A stretch of 64,000 nucleotides of DNA from Roseicitreum antarcticum (GCF_014681765.1 NZ_CP061501.1:39728-103727), one strand, 5' to 3'; shown: positions 1 to 8,109, counted from the first letter of the stretch. Program-made: numbers and translations. The notes: a model not told the origin generated them from the sequence alone.

Positions 1-279
1 TTGCCTGCGTTCGAGACGGCCTTTCTGGATCAACTACGTCTGCGGTTTCAGTACCGTGACGCAAGAGGATGCGAAACCAGTCGAGAAGTCGAACCGCAGG
101 CTATGCTGATCCTGCCGCCACTTTGGTATTTGGTTGCTTGGGATCCCACACGCGAGGATTTCCGGCACTTTCGAATGGACCGGATCAGCAAACCAGAACA
201 CGTCGAAGGCGCAAAATTCCGACGACGCCATGTGTCATTTGACGATGACGTCTGCCCGTTCCAAGATTTGGGCCTCTAG
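1..279 (+). CDS. WYL-domain transcriptional regulator, C-terminal fragment
   Basis: The frame is open from the first base and ends with TAG at 277-279, so the gene enters from outside the window and only its last 92 or so residues are visible. The fragment has the pattern of the C-terminal half of YafY/DeoR-like WYL regulators: a basic ligand-binding strand (RLRFQYRD), then PLWYLVAWD and FRHFRMDRI, where WYL proteins have their aromatic and arginine motifs. Such proteins are one-component regulators with an N-terminal winged helix, which here would lie upstream. The initial TTG is not a likely true start. The family is fairly sure; the regulatory target is unknown. Confidence 0.7.
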   Translation: MPAFETAFLDQLRLRFQYRDARGCETSREVEPQAMLILPPLWYLVAWDPTREDFRHFRMDRISKPEHVEGAKFRRRHVSFDDDVCPFQDLGL

Positions 280-853
280 TCGGGTTCAAAGTGGACCTGT
301 CTGCATCCACATTACATTACCAAAATCGACCGTTTGTTCAACGGCTCCCCCAAAGCCAACATTGGTCTACATACAGCGAACTCACACTTTTGGCGGATTC
401 CGGACTTTCGCTGCAGCGCAATACGCTCGATCCGATTGAGGGAAAGCAGACCTTCCGGCTCTGGCATCGCAGTTGGCACCAGTCATCGACACTGACGGAA
501 GGTAAATCGCTGAACGGCATCGAGATCGGACTGTGTCGTTGCGCGGGTGATGTGCATTCTTGCCTCGTTCTTCCGATTTTGAACCAAGGCCCGTCTTCAC
601 TTTGGCTAAGATTGACGGCTGAACGCAGGAGACGATCGACACGCCTGCGGGCCTCCTCTCGGTATGCCCAGACGGATCGGCCGTCAGCGGGATGATGGGT
701 GACTATGCGGTCATGCGGGAGCAGGCGCGGGTCTGTGCAAGGCGTGGTGGTGCAGACCATCTGAACGCAGCGCATCGGCGTTTGGTGGGTGGTTTCAAAG
801 TCGGTAGCGACGCTTGTTTCGATGTCCCCGACGTGTTGGCGCGGAACGCAGGC
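280..853. other. Gene-poor stretch with a dispersed repeat copy
   Basis: No convincing gene is seen between the WYL fragment and the stress-protein remnant; the open frames here have no recognisable domain. The stretch holds a copy of a dispersed repeat at 323-400, which recurs inverted at 43817-43897. Confidence 0.5.
323..400 (+). repeat. Dispersed intergenic repeat, copy A
   Basis: About 75 bases match the reverse complement of 43817-43897 at roughly 80 percent identity by eye. Shared cores include CGACCGTTTGTT, CCAACATTGGT and CAGCGAACTCACACTTT. Both copies lie outside genes at edges of the phage-derived segments. The role is unknown. Confidence 0.6.
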
Positions 854-1243
854 TCAATCGCGCACGACGTAGACGGACTGCCGCCCGTGCCGCACGACGC
901 GCGCGGCGTTCGGGCCGAGCAGATAGTCCTTCAACTCCGGTCGGTGCGACCCGATCACGATCAGGTCTGCGTCCAGTTTGTCGGCTGCGCGCAGTATCTC
1001 GTCATAGATTGAGCCGTGCAGGACATGCGGGCGCACGTTCACATCGTCGGGCACATGCGTGCCGACCCAGTCGCGCAGGGCGGTAGCATAGGCCAAAAGT
1101 GCGTCTTTCTCGTAATCCTTGCGGAAATAGCTGCCGACGAGGGGCATGCCGAAATCTGGCAGGACGCTGACGACATGCAGCGTGGCCTCATGCAGGCGCA
1201 CGAGGTCCAGTGCTGCGCGTAGCAGCGACGGCCAGCTGTCGCG
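854..1243 (-). pseudogene. Universal stress protein (UspA family), 5'-truncated remnant
   Basis: Reading leftward, the frame gives RAALDLVRLHEATLHVVSVL, then a middle and an end typical of UspA proteins: DLIVIGSHRP, a glycine-rich LLGPNAARVVRH nucleotide-binding loop and a final hydrophobic strand SVYVVRD. UspA proteins are about 140-150 residues and begin with a strand such as ILVPVD. That first strand is missing: upstream of the matching part the frame meets TAA near 1250, exactly where the TTAAGGGC motif array begins. An internal GTG at 1199-1201 could start a 115-residue product lacking the first strand. I read it as a gene cut by the recombination event that left the array, and probably non-functional. 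Confidence 0.75.
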
Positions 1244-1245
1244 TT

Positions 1246-1547
1246 GCCCTTAAATCTGAGACGCGGCGCGTTCGGCTACATTTTTTGCCCTTAATAGTGA
1301 GATTCGACTGCCATCGGGCCTATGCTTCTTGCACGCCGTTGCGCGATGTGATCAACCGCAGCGAGAAAACGTTGCTCCTTCTCGAAGGTGCCTTCGCCAT
1401 CTTTGTCCATCGATATTTACCGCACACGCCTGTGAACCCTGTCTCAGGTTTAAGGGCAAAAATATCGGAGTTAAAGGCAAAATCTCACATTTAAGGGCAA
1501 AGCACAGCCGTTGATTTCGTTGAATTTCTCATCTCACAATTAAGGGC
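1246..1547. repeat. Array of degenerate ATCTCAnnTTTAAGGGC motifs at a recombination junction
   Basis: Six copies of a 15-17 base motif lie within 300 bases. Two point one way (GCCCTTAAATCTGAG at 1246-1260, GCCCTTAATAGTGAGAT at 1287-1303). Four point the other way (1441-1457, 1462-1478, 1482-1498, 1531-1547). The outer copies form an inverted pair. A stress-protein gene is cut at the left edge and a tail-fibre gene is cut at the right edge. The arrangement suggests terminal or sub-terminal sites of a transposase or site-specific recombinase; no enzyme gene is left inside. Confidence 0.55.
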
Positions 1548-1569
1548 TACGCGACATCTGGCGACGCTG

Positions 1570-2244
1570 GTGGGCGCCGAGGGTCCGCCAGGTACGGTTG
1601 GCCCCGAAGGCCCACAGGGTCCAGCCGGGGCGGACGGGGCTGATGGGGCACCCGGTGCCGATGGCATCAATGGTGCGGACGGGAGTGATGGAGCCGACGG
1701 TCTGTCCTTTGTCTGGCAGGGTCCGTGGGTCACCGCGACCGGTTATGCGCTGAACGATGTCGTCGAAAACGATGGGTCGGTCTACATCTGCATCACCGTC
1801 CACACATCGGCCGCGTCAGACCAGCCGGGTGTTGGCGCAAGCTGGCTGACAAATTGGGACCTGTTCGCGTCGGGCGCCGACCTGTCCGCCCAGGGCACGC
1901 TTGGCTCCGGCCCTGTTGTCCTCTCGCGGCGCAGTATCAACGCGCAGGCCGCGTCGTATACGCTGGTGATCGCCGATGAAGGGGCGGCCATCCACATGAC
2001 CAGCGCCTCGGCCGTCACGCTGACCGTGCCCGCCAACAGCGCGGTGGCCTTCCCGACCGGGGCCGAGATCGAGGTGGTTGCGCTGGGCGCGGGCGTGGTT
2101 TCAATCACCGCTGATACCGGCGTCTCGATCAATGGGGTCTCGGCTGGTTCCGTCGATATCGCAGCGCAGTGGCAGGGCGCGGTCCTGCGGAAATACGACA
2201 CGGACGCCTGGCTTCTGATCGGTGCGGTGGGGAACGTCTTATGA
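1570..2244 (+). CDS. Collagen-like phage tail fibre protein, 5'-truncated
   Basis: The product starts with about 15 Gly-X-Y triplets (GAEGPPGTVGPEGPQGPAG, then GADGADGAPGADG), a collagen-like triple-helix segment common in phage tail fibres. It is followed by a carbohydrate-binding-like stretch with WVTATGYALNDVV and GSVYICITVHTS, and a beta-rich C-terminus ending in WLLIGAVGNVL. The frame is open back to 1495 without a convincing start, and the array of TTAAGGGC motifs lies immediately upstream. The N-terminal virion-anchoring part has therefore probably been lost; GTG at 1570 is only the first usable start. The stop overlaps the next ATG (ATGA), typical of phage late operons. It would act as a receptor-binding fibre if the rest of the phage were present. 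Confidence 0.7.
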   Translation: MGAEGPPGTVGPEGPQGPAGADGADGAPGADGINGADGSDGADGLSFVWQGPWVTATGYALNDVVENDGSVYICITVHTSAASDQPGVGASWLTNWDLFASGADLSAQGTLGSGPVVLSRRSINAQAASYTLVIADEGAAIHMTSASAVTLTVPANSAVAFPTGAEIEVVALGAGVVSITADTGVSINGVSAGSVDIAAQWQGAVLRKYDTDAWLLIGAVGNVL

Positions 2245-2891
2245 GGTTGATGCTTCCTGCCGTCTGGAACGCGGCGCGATATCAGATGGATAATGCGGGC
2301 GGTGGGACTGGCGGCCCCTGGACTGACCCGTTCGACAATCCGTCCGGCACGGTCCTGTGGTCACGCTGGATCAATGGGTCGACGGCGGGCACGGCAAAGG
2401 ACAATTGCGCGCTCTGGTCCAACCGGGTCGGGTTCTCGGGCGCCACCAGCGCCTGCGAATGGCGCACCAACGCAGGCGCTGGCCGGGTCAATGTGGAACT
2501 GCTGAACTGGGAGGCGCTGACCGCTGGGCCGATGATCGTCCGCATGCGCTGCAAGGTGGAAACCCAGACCGTGCCAAAAGTCTGGCTGCTGCTGAACACG
2601 ATCTTCGTCAACCCGCTCTGGGAACTCTGCGTCGACATCACCCCGGATGGAACCGCCCCGGCGGCCCGCATCGGCCATCACAGCACGCACTGGTCCGACG
2701 TCTGGGTCGAGGAACACCCGGCCTACCCCGGTTGGATGTTCATCAAGGCCCGACTGAACCTGACCGGCGCACCTGACGTTGATGGCTCCTTCACCGTGCA
2801 CATGACCGACTCCAACGACGGTGATGAACTGTTTCCGCTCGACAATCTGACTGTGATCCGGGTGCAGGACCTCACCATCGAACCCGTCTGA
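2241..2891 (+). CDS. Phage tail-associated protein of unknown function
   Basis: ATG at 2241 overlaps the stop of the collagen-like gene (ATGA), giving a 216-residue protein starting MRLMLPAVWN. I do not recognise a named domain. The sequence is rich in W, G and beta-prone stretches (FDNPSGTVLWSRWINGS, CEWRTNAGAGRVNVELLNWE, PLWELCVDITPDG) and looks like a jelly-roll or concanavalin-like fold used in phage distal tail or adhesion proteins. Its place between the fibre gene and the holin-like and lysis genes supports a virion or host-binding role. The function is inferred from position only. Confidence 0.6.
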   Translation: MRLMLPAVWNAARYQMDNAGGGTGGPWTDPFDNPSGTVLWSRWINGSTAGTAKDNCALWSNRVGFSGATSACEWRTNAGAGRVNVELLNWEALTAGPMIVRMRCKVETQTVPKVWLLLNTIFVNPLWELCVDITPDGTAPAARIGHHSTHWSDVWVEEHPAYPGWMFIKARLNLTGAPDVDGSFTVHMTDSNDGDELFPLDNLTVIRVQDLTIEPV

Positions 2892-2914
2892 CCTGACCAC
2901 GCAAGGACCACCCC

Positions 2915-3205
2915 ATGACACCACCACGATCCGATGGCGACTTCGTGCGCATCCCCGACGCCGAATTCGAGGCCATGCTGGCGCGCGCCGCCGAAAAGGG
3001 CGCGAAACGCGCGCTCGCGGATGTCGGCCTCGATGGCAACGAAGCGGCGCTCGACATCCGCGATCTTCGCTCGCTGCTCATTTGCATCCGGGTCATCCGC
3101 CGCACCGCCATGCAGACCGCCGTCCGGATGATCACGACCGCGGCGATGCTGGCACTGCTGGCAGGCATCGCCATCAAGCTGAAGATCTTTGGCGGCGGGC
3201 CGTAA
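2915..3205 (+). CDS. DUF6127-like small phage membrane protein (possible holin-associated)
   Basis: A 96-residue protein. The N-terminal 60 residues are charged (FVRIPDAEFEAMLARAAEKGAKRALADVGLD). One membrane segment follows near residues 70-92 (MITTAAMLALLAGIAIKLKIF). The pattern matches the small DUF6127 proteins next to lysis genes in Rhodobacterales phages, as I remember them. A cytoplasmic N-terminal domain and one C-terminal membrane helix directly before an M15 peptidase would fit a holin-like or endolysin-regulating role, but this is inference. A strong terminator lies 35 bases downstream. Confidence 0.6.
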   Translation: MTPPRSDGDFVRIPDAEFEAMLARAAEKGAKRALADVGLDGNEAALDIRDLRSLLICIRVIRRTAMQTAVRMITTAAMLALLAGIAIKLKIFGGGP

Positions 3206-3240
3206 GCGCCGACCAGCACACCGCGAACGCCAACCCGCAC

Positions 3241-3263
3241 CCGCCCTCGAGGCGGCTTTTTTT
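3241..3263 (+). terminator. Rho-independent terminator
   Basis: Perfect 5-bp GC stem CCGCC/GGCGG with loop CTCGA, followed by C and a run of seven to eight T. It separates the DUF6127-like gene from the M15 peptidase, so lysis-gene transcription may be attenuated here. Confidence 0.75.
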
Positions 3264-3279
3264 GTTCTCGGAGGACCCA

Positions 3280-3954
3280 ATGACAACAACTTTCCATCAC
3301 CACTGGCGCGACGTGCCCAAAGCCACCTGGCGCTGGCGCAACTTTTCCCCGGCCGAGATCGCCTGCCGTGGCACCGGCAAACTGCTGATCAACCCTGCCG
3401 CCCTCGACAAGCTGCAGGCCCTGCGCGACCGGCTCGGCAAGCCGCTGATCGTGCGCTCCGCCTATCGCAGTCCGGAGCACAACCGGGCGGTGGGCGGGGC
3501 GACGGCGTCGAAGCACATGAACGGCACGGCTTTCGACATTGCCATGGCGAACCACGATCCAGTGGCGTTCGAAGCTGCTGCACGCGCCATCGGCTTCCTC
3601 GGGTTTGGCTTCTACCCGCGTTCTGGCTTTATCCATGTCGATCTCGGACCGGCCCGGCAGTGGGGCGAGCGGTTCCCGGCACGCGCGGTACCCTTCGCGG
3701 CCGAAACGCCGCCCGCACGCGAAGTGCTGGCCGAAAGCCGCACCATGAAAGGCAGTGGCGCTGCTGGCGTGGCGACTATCGGCGCGGCCGGTGTCGAGGT
3801 GGCGCAAGAAATCCTGGCCGAAACCCAATCCGCCATCCTGCCGCTGGTGCCCTATCTCGATACCCTGCGCTGGGTGTTCATTGCTGTTGCGCTGATTGGC
3901 ATCGCTATCGCCATTCACGCCCGGCTCGATGACTGGAAGCGGGGGCAGCGATGA
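3280..3954 (+). CDS. M15-family peptidase, phage endolysin-like, with C-terminal membrane helix
   Basis: The ATG at 3280 follows a GGAGG-like site (GGAGGACCCA). The 224-residue product carries the Peptidase M15 zinc fold: RSAYRSPEHN, SKHMNGTAFDI with His79 and Asp86, and HVDLG with His119 as the expected zinc ligands. These enzymes cut D-Ala peptide cross-links in peptidoglycan and are common endolysins of Rhodobacterales phages. After the catalytic domain there is an Ala-rich linker and one predicted membrane helix near residues 192-212 (WVFIAVALIGIAIAIHA), unusual for a free endolysin and suggestive of membrane tethering. The stop overlaps the next ATG (ATGA), coupling it to the spanin gene. 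Confidence 0.8.
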   Translation: MTTTFHHHWRDVPKATWRWRNFSPAEIACRGTGKLLINPAALDKLQALRDRLGKPLIVRSAYRSPEHNRAVGGATASKHMNGTAFDIAMANHDPVAFEAAARAIGFLGFGFYPRSGFIHVDLGPARQWGERFPARAVPFAAETPPAREVLAESRTMKGSGAAGVATIGAAGVEVAQEILAETQSAILPLVPYLDTLRWVFIAVALIGIAIAIHARLDDWKRGQR

Positions 3955-4205
3955 TCAGCTGGATTGCTGCGATCCTCGCAAGTGGCCCGGCCGGCAAAGC
4001 GTTGAGCCTCTGGCTGGCTGTTGGCACCATCATCCTGTTTCTGCTCAACCTCCGCCGCGCTGGCGAACGCGCTGGGCGGCTAGCCGAGCGCTTTTCATCA
4101 TCGGAGAAAACCCATGAAATCCAACGCCGGATGCTGGACGCCGCCAGCCGTCGCCCCGCTGATCGTGATGCTCTTGCTGAGCGGTTGCGCGATGGGCAGT
4201 TCTGA
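3951..4205 (+). CDS. Rz-like inner-membrane spanin subunit
   Basis: An 84-residue protein with one N-terminal membrane helix (LSLWLAVGTIILFLLNL, residues 18-34) and a long charged helical tail (RRAGERAGRLAERFSSSEKTHEIQRRML). This is the layout of an i-spanin, which spans from the inner membrane into the periplasm and disrupts the outer membrane with its lipoprotein partner. The following gene begins inside it in another frame and encodes a lipoprotein, the classic Rz/Rz1 overlap. It follows the M15 peptidase with an ATGA junction. No sequence family was recognised; the call rests on topology and gene architecture. Confidence 0.6.
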   Translation: MISWIAAILASGPAGKALSLWLAVGTIILFLLNLRRAGERAGRLAERFSSSEKTHEIQRRMLDAASRRPADRDALAERLRDGQF

Positions 4206-4359
4206 CGCGCAGGCTATTTGTCCGCCCGTCGTGCAATACAGCACAGCCGATCAGATGCGGGCCGCCGCAGAGGTCGAAGCCTTGCCTGACGGTTCAGTGG
4301 TAGTGCAAATGCTCAGCGATTGTGCCGTCCTGCGGGATCAGGCGGGCACGTGCAGATAA
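4114..4359 (+). CDS. Rz1-like outer-membrane lipoprotein spanin subunit
   Basis: An 81-residue product whose N-terminus is a lipoprotein signal: a hydrophobic run LIVMLLL followed by the lipobox LSGC, with lipidated Cys at residue 25. The mature part is about 57 residues, with two further Cys near the C-terminus (DCAVLRDQAGTC) that could form disulfides. The gene starts 92 bases before the end of the Rz-like gene in a different frame, as in lambda Rz/Rz1. It is the last recognisable phage gene of this segment, and a long-armed hairpin follows immediately. Confidence 0.6.
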   Translation: MKSNAGCWTPPAVAPLIVMLLLSGCAMGSSDAQAICPPVVQYSTADQMRAAAEVEALPDGSVVVQMLSDCAVLRDQAGTCR

Positions 4360-4429
4360 AAACGGGCCGGGCAACTGCCCTGCGGGAAGCACCATATGCC
4401 TCGACCGCAGCTGCAAGCCCGGCCCGTTT
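4360..4429 (+). terminator. Long-armed hairpin after the lysis genes
   Basis: AAACGGGCCGGGC at 4360-4372 pairs perfectly with GCCCGGCCCGTTT at 4417-4429 (13-bp stem, 44-base loop that can fold further). It starts at the Rz1 stop, so it probably ends the late transcript or protects its 3' end. The loop is longer than in a standard terminator. Confidence 0.55.
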
Positions 4430-4820
4430 CACAGGTTCACGTTTTCAAAGAGCGGCACGGAGTCGTCGCATCACGATAGTGGCATGCAGTGGCGCCGCCT
4501 GTCGCGGGTCCAAAAGGGCACAATTGTGCACACAGGTGAGGCAGGCGATCACAGCGAAGGGTGTGGATCATGGCGGCATGGCGGCTGGTGACGGAGTCGA
4601 TCATGGCGTTTGGTGCGAATGGCTGGAGCGCAGGAAGCGGAATCTGTAAAGTTTGGTCCGTTTCCTGACAGCGGACCTCCATGCCGAATGCAGCGAGCGG
4701 CCGTTCAGAGCCCGAAGTGCTGAATGCTGCACCGAACACGATTGTCTGCATTTGTATGGTCGCCGTGATATGTTCCTATTTTTTTTCACACATCAGGTTT
4801 GCTGATGTTACAAATAGGCT
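4430..4820. other. Gene-poor stretch
   Basis: No gene was recognised. It contains a dispersed intergenic repeat copy at 4667-4735 and an AT-rich stretch (4760-4800) that may hold the promoter of the GNAT-like gene. Confidence 0.45.
4667..4735 (+). repeat. Dispersed intergenic repeat, second type
   Basis: The core GAGCCCGAAGTG, then GATGCTGC-like sequence, matches the reverse complement of 10960-11045 over about 50 bases (roughly 70 percent). Both copies are intergenic. Function unknown. Confidence 0.5.
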
Positions 4821-5633
4821 ATGATCGAATTTTCAAATGAGTTTTTTGGCCAGCCTGAACAGCAGGACCTGCAACGCAGAGCGGACAGTATTTGGACCTT
4901 GGTCAGAAATGACCCGGTCTATTCCTGCCACGGCCGAGCGGTGGGTCTTAGCGCGCAGGACGACATCGATTTGGCGAAGCAAATCGCAATGGCGCGACTT
5001 CAGGGCGTTTGCATGGCCGAAGGAACGCCGATCGAAGTTGCCGACCTTCGGCGCGAAGGGCTTGAGCGGCATGGTCTGAAGACAGATCAGTTCGTCGACT
5101 GGCAAGGAGAAGCAGCATCGCTGGACGCCGCAGCCAAGGTTCTGGCTTCGCGCAACTTACCCGATGATCTCGAACTCGTACATGTAGATGAGCAAACGCC
5201 AAGTGATGATTTGGCCAAATTGGATGCGCTCACAGAATCTTGCGGAGTCCTACTTCCTATGGGCTCGTTCATCCGCGGGCTGAGACGTCCGAGTGTATGC
5301 TTGTTCGCACGCGACCGTAGCGGAAATGTCGTCGCGGCGACTGCAGCGGTTGCGCAGTTTCATCCTGATCACCCGAAGGCCGACCAGGTATGGTGGGGGA
5401 TGCTCGCGACGGATGAATCGCGGCGGGGCGGGGGGATTGCCCTGATCATGGGCGCAAATTCGATGCTTGCCATGCGCGATCGCCATGGCTTTGGGTCTTT
5501 TTTCACCGGGGTGCGAGAAGGGAACACGCCTTCTGAATGCTTGTGTAGAAAATTGGGCTTGGCTCCAACTGAATATGTACATCTCATGGCGATTGATCCG
5601 GGCGCATTCACAGCGGGTCGTTTGACCAAATAA
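4821..5633 (+). CDS. GNAT-fold N-acetyltransferase-like protein
   Basis: A 270-residue protein. The C-terminal half has the pattern of a GNAT acetyl-CoA binding fold: a strand with VVAATAAVAQFH, then WWGMLATDESRRGGGIALIMGANSM. In that segment RRGGGIA sits at the pyrophosphate-binding motif A position (normally Q/RxxGxG/A). It then reads GVREGNTPSECLCRKLGLAPTEYVHLMAI, as in GNAT motif B. The N-terminal about 130 residues are not recognised. Substrate unknown. It stands alone between phage lysis genes and the IS91 element. Confidence 0.6.
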   Translation: MIEFSNEFFGQPEQQDLQRRADSIWTLVRNDPVYSCHGRAVGLSAQDDIDLAKQIAMARLQGVCMAEGTPIEVADLRREGLERHGLKTDQFVDWQGEAASLDAAAKVLASRNLPDDLELVHVDEQTPSDDLAKLDALTESCGVLLPMGSFIRGLRRPSVCLFARDRSGNVVAATAAVAQFHPDHPKADQVWWGMLATDESRRGGGIALIMGANSMLAMRDRHGFGSFFTGVREGNTPSECLCRKLGLAPTEYVHLMAIDPGAFTAGRLTK

Positions 5634-6021
5634 AGATTTCCTCGCGTTTTTGATAGTTGCGTCTGTTCCAAGTTGAGCGGCTTAAGCCGACATTCCCGAA
5701 GTTAATGCATACGGCAGCTCCGTCTAAGGTTTGTGGCTGCTGTCATCGCGAGATGCAGCGGCGACAAATCCGACAAGGAGGAAAGCGCGGGCGGGTTTCG
5801 ATATATTATGGGGATTGTGGGCTACGGCTGCGGTAACCGATGCGCGGGGCGACCGGTTGCATGACGACAGGCAGTTCGAATGTGTCGGTTCTCCCGGCCC
5901 GATTTGGCCAGTTGATCTCCCATCTCTCTGCCAAAAGCCTGATGCAGCTCAGATTTTAGCGAGGTGGCCGCACCAACCGGTCCGGCGTCTGCGCAAGGAA
6001 GGGCCGGGTTTGCTCGATGTA
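5634..6021. other. Left flank of the IS91-family element, no gene
   Basis: Nothing that looks like a gene is present between the GNAT-like gene and the transposase stop codon. The terminal (terIS-like) end of the IS91 element should lie here, but IS91 elements lack terminal inverted repeats and I could not fix its position. Confidence 0.4.
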
Positions 6022-7224
6022 TCATGCGGCGTCCTCCCATGGTGGCGCGCGGGACTTGGGTGTTTGTCCGCGTTTGAAGGTCTCTATGACGATCATGGCA
6101 CCGCCGCACTTCGGGCAAGGCTGAGACTGGTCGCGCTCGTCAGTATCGACGGTCTGACCTTCATCGGCATTGTTATTGGCTTCCGCTTCAACTTCCAGCA
6201 ACTTCCTGATCATCTTGATGCGTTCACGGCGAATGCCGTTTGCGAGGAAGCCTGTGTGGCGGATGCGATGGAAGCCGGAGGGCAAGACATGGGTCAGGAA
6301 GCGGCGGATGAACTCTGGCGTGCTCAGATGCATGATCCTCATCCGATCACCATGTTTGATACGGTAGTCTTTCCAGCGGAAAGCCACGGTGTCGGCATCG
6401 GCGCTGATCAGTCGATGATTTGAGATCGCCACGCGGTGCGTGTAACGGCTCAAGTATGCCAATACGGCCTCCGGTCCGCCGAAGGGTGGCTTGGCATAAA
6501 CGACCCAGGCGGCTTTTCGCAGCGGGGCAAGGTGGGCCGCGAAGGTATCCGGGTCAGCCAACTTTGCCAGATCACCGAAGAAGACCAGCTTGCCTGCCTT
6601 GTGCAACCGGATCAGACCTTCGAGGAACAAACGCCGAAACAGTCGCGACAGGACCTTCACCGGCAGGAAGAACCCAGGTCTGCAGGCGGTCCAGCGGGCG
6701 CCGTCCGGCGATAGCCCACCGCCCGGCACAATGACATGGACATGGGGGTGATGGGTCATCGCAGACCCCCATGTGTGCAGCACGCTGGTCATGCCAATCT
6801 TTGCGCCAAGGTGTCTTGGATCAGCTGCGATGGTCAGCAGCGTCTGTGACGACGCCTTGAACAGCAGACCATAGACCGCTGCCTTGTTCTGATAGGCAAT
6901 ATCGGCGATCTGGGCTGGCAAGGTGAAGACCACATGGAAGTATTCGGCCGGTAACAGGTCTTCCATCCGCGCCTGCATCCAGCCCTGGGCTGCCGCGCCC
7001 TGACACTTTGGACAATGCCGGTTGCGACAGGAGTTATAGGCAACATGCTGATGATCGCATTTGGTACAGGCAGCGACATGCCCGCCAAGCGCTGCGGTCC
7101 GGCAAGCCTCGATAGCAGACATCACCTTCAACTGCGGCAGGTTAAGGTGTCCGGCGTGGTCCCGGCGATAGGCAGCACCATGGGCGCGGAAGATATCCGC
7201 GACCTCCAGTTTGGGGCGGGGCAT
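6022..7224 (-). CDS. IS91-family HUH transposase
   Basis: A 400-residue protein with an N-terminal zinc-binding segment (CTKCDHQHVAYNSCRNRHCPKCQ), the signature HHPHVHVIVPGGG containing the two histidines of the HUH metal site, and a downstream YLSRYTHRVAISN stretch whose tyrosines fit the catalytic Y of Y1/Y2 transposases. A second CPKCGG zinc-knuckle pair lies near the C-terminus. It nicks one strand and drives rolling-circle transposition. Length agrees with intact IS91/IS801-type transposases. It is the second gene of a leftward pair with the tyrosine recombinase and appears complete. Confidence 0.93.
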   Translation of the reverse strand: MPRPKLEVADIFRAHGAAYRRDHAGHLNLPQLKVMSAIEACRTAALGGHVAACTKCDHQHVAYNSCRNRHCPKCQGAAAQGWMQARMEDLLPAEYFHVVFTLPAQIADIAYQNKAAVYGLLFKASSQTLLTIAADPRHLGAKIGMTSVLHTWGSAMTHHPHVHVIVPGGGLSPDGARWTACRPGFFLPVKVLSRLFRRLFLEGLIRLHKAGKLVFFGDLAKLADPDTFAAHLAPLRKAAWVVYAKPPFGGPEAVLAYLSRYTHRVAISNHRLISADADTVAFRWKDYRIKHGDRMRIMHLSTPEFIRRFLTHVLPSGFHRIRHTGFLANGIRRERIKMIRKLLEVEAEANNNADEGQTVDTDERDQSQPCPKCGGAMIVIETFKRGQTPKSRAPPWEDAA

Positions 7225-7236
7225 CGGAGCCGAGGT

Positions 7237-8109
7237 TTATCCGGCCCCAGCTTCCCTGCGCACCAGCAGATCAAGCGGGCTGGTGACGTCGCGGATCGTC
7301 TTGGTGGCCACCTGTGTGTAGATCGTCGTCGTTTCCAACTTGGCGTGCCCCAGCAGAACCTGAATGACCCGAATGTCGGTTCCGCCCTCAAGCAGATGTG
7401 TGGCAAAGCTGTGCCGGAGCGTGTGAGGTGACACAGCCTTCTTGATCTCGGCAAAGTCGCAGGCTACCCCGAAAGCCCGATTGAACTGCCGCGTCGAGAT
7501 CGGGTCGATGCGATTGCGACCCGGGAACATCCAGCCCCCTGGACGCGCTTCGCGGTAATAGTCGCGCAGAAGATCCAACAGGCTTGGTGACAACATCACA
7601 TGGCGGTCCTTGCCGCCCTTGCCCTGGTCCACCCGGATCAACATGCGGTCGCTGTCGATATCGCCAACCTTCAAATGCGTGACTTCACTCGCCCGCAACC
7701 CGCCACCATAGGCCACGCTGAACGCTGCCCGATACCTCAGCCCTGGTCCGGGCGCGGCTTCAAGAATACGCGCGACCTCTTCGGCGCTCAGCACCACCGG
7801 GATCTTCTTGGCGGCACGCTGATATCGCATATGCCGCTTCATCTCGGGGCGCGGACACGTCGTTGCAAAGAAGAAACTCAACACTGTCAGCCGGTTGTTG
7901 AAGGTCGGCGCACCAACTCCGCGTTCCTTCATATCCAGTTGAAACGCCCGCAATTCTTCTGGCGTGGCGCTATCCGGCGCGTGCCCCAAGAAGAGGGTGA
8001 AATCGCGCATCCCTCGCAAATACATCGTCTGCGTCTTCGACTGCAGCCCTTTGATCCGCATGTCTTCGAGAAACCGCTGGCGCAGCGCCGGTACATACTG
8101 GTCTGACAT
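7237..8109 (-). CDS. Tyrosine recombinase associated with the IS91 element
   Basis: A 290-residue integrase/XerC-like protein. It has an N-terminal SAM-like core-binding domain (MRIKGLQSKTQTMYLRGMRDFTLFLG) and a C-terminal catalytic domain. Arg is in GGGLRASEV, the HxxR motif in SPHTLRHSFATH, His in VLLGHAKLETT and the nucleophile in TTTIYTQV. Such recombinases travel with a group of IS91 elements, probably to resolve transposition intermediates. It is the promoter-proximal gene, preceded by GGTTTCAATG on the minus strand, and looks intact. Confidence 0.9.
   Translation of the reverse strand: MSDQYVPALRQRFLEDMRIKGLQSKTQTMYLRGMRDFTLFLGHAPDSATPEELRAFQLDMKERGVGAPTFNNRLTVLSFFFATTCPRPEMKRHMRYQRAAKKIPVVLSAEEVARILEAAPGPGLRYRAAFSVAYGGGLRASEVTHLKVGDIDSDRMLIRVDQGKGGKDRHVMLSPSLLDLLRDYYREARPGGWMFPGRNRIDPISTRQFNRAFGVACDFAEIKKAVSPHTLRHSFATHLLEGGTDIRVIQVLLGHAKLETTTIYTQVATKTIRDVTSPLDLLVRREAGAG

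Larger units (their letters stand above)
6022..8109 (-). mobile_element. IS91-family element with accessory tyrosine recombinase (coding extent)
   Basis: Two leftward genes 12 bases apart: a tyrosine recombinase (7237-8109) followed by an HUH transposase (6022-7224). This pairing is typical of one IS91 subgroup in proteobacteria. The interval given is the coding extent; the real ends lie somewhat outside it and were not determined. Rolling-circle transposons of this type can mobilise adjacent genes by one-ended transposition. Confidence 0.85.

Noticed and set aside
692..1012. A plus-strand open frame over the stress-protein remnant
   Set aside because: The minus strand carries recognisable UspA motifs; the plus-strand product has none.
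1570..1700. Collagen-like repeat as a sign of eukaryotic DNA
   Set aside because: Gly-X-Y repeats are common in phage tail fibres and the neighbours are phage lysis genes.
2872..3918. A 348-codon open frame on the minus strand opposite the endolysin gene
   Set aside because: It is the complement of a GC-rich gene with clear M15 motifs on the plus strand; the minus-strand product has no domain and unusual composition.
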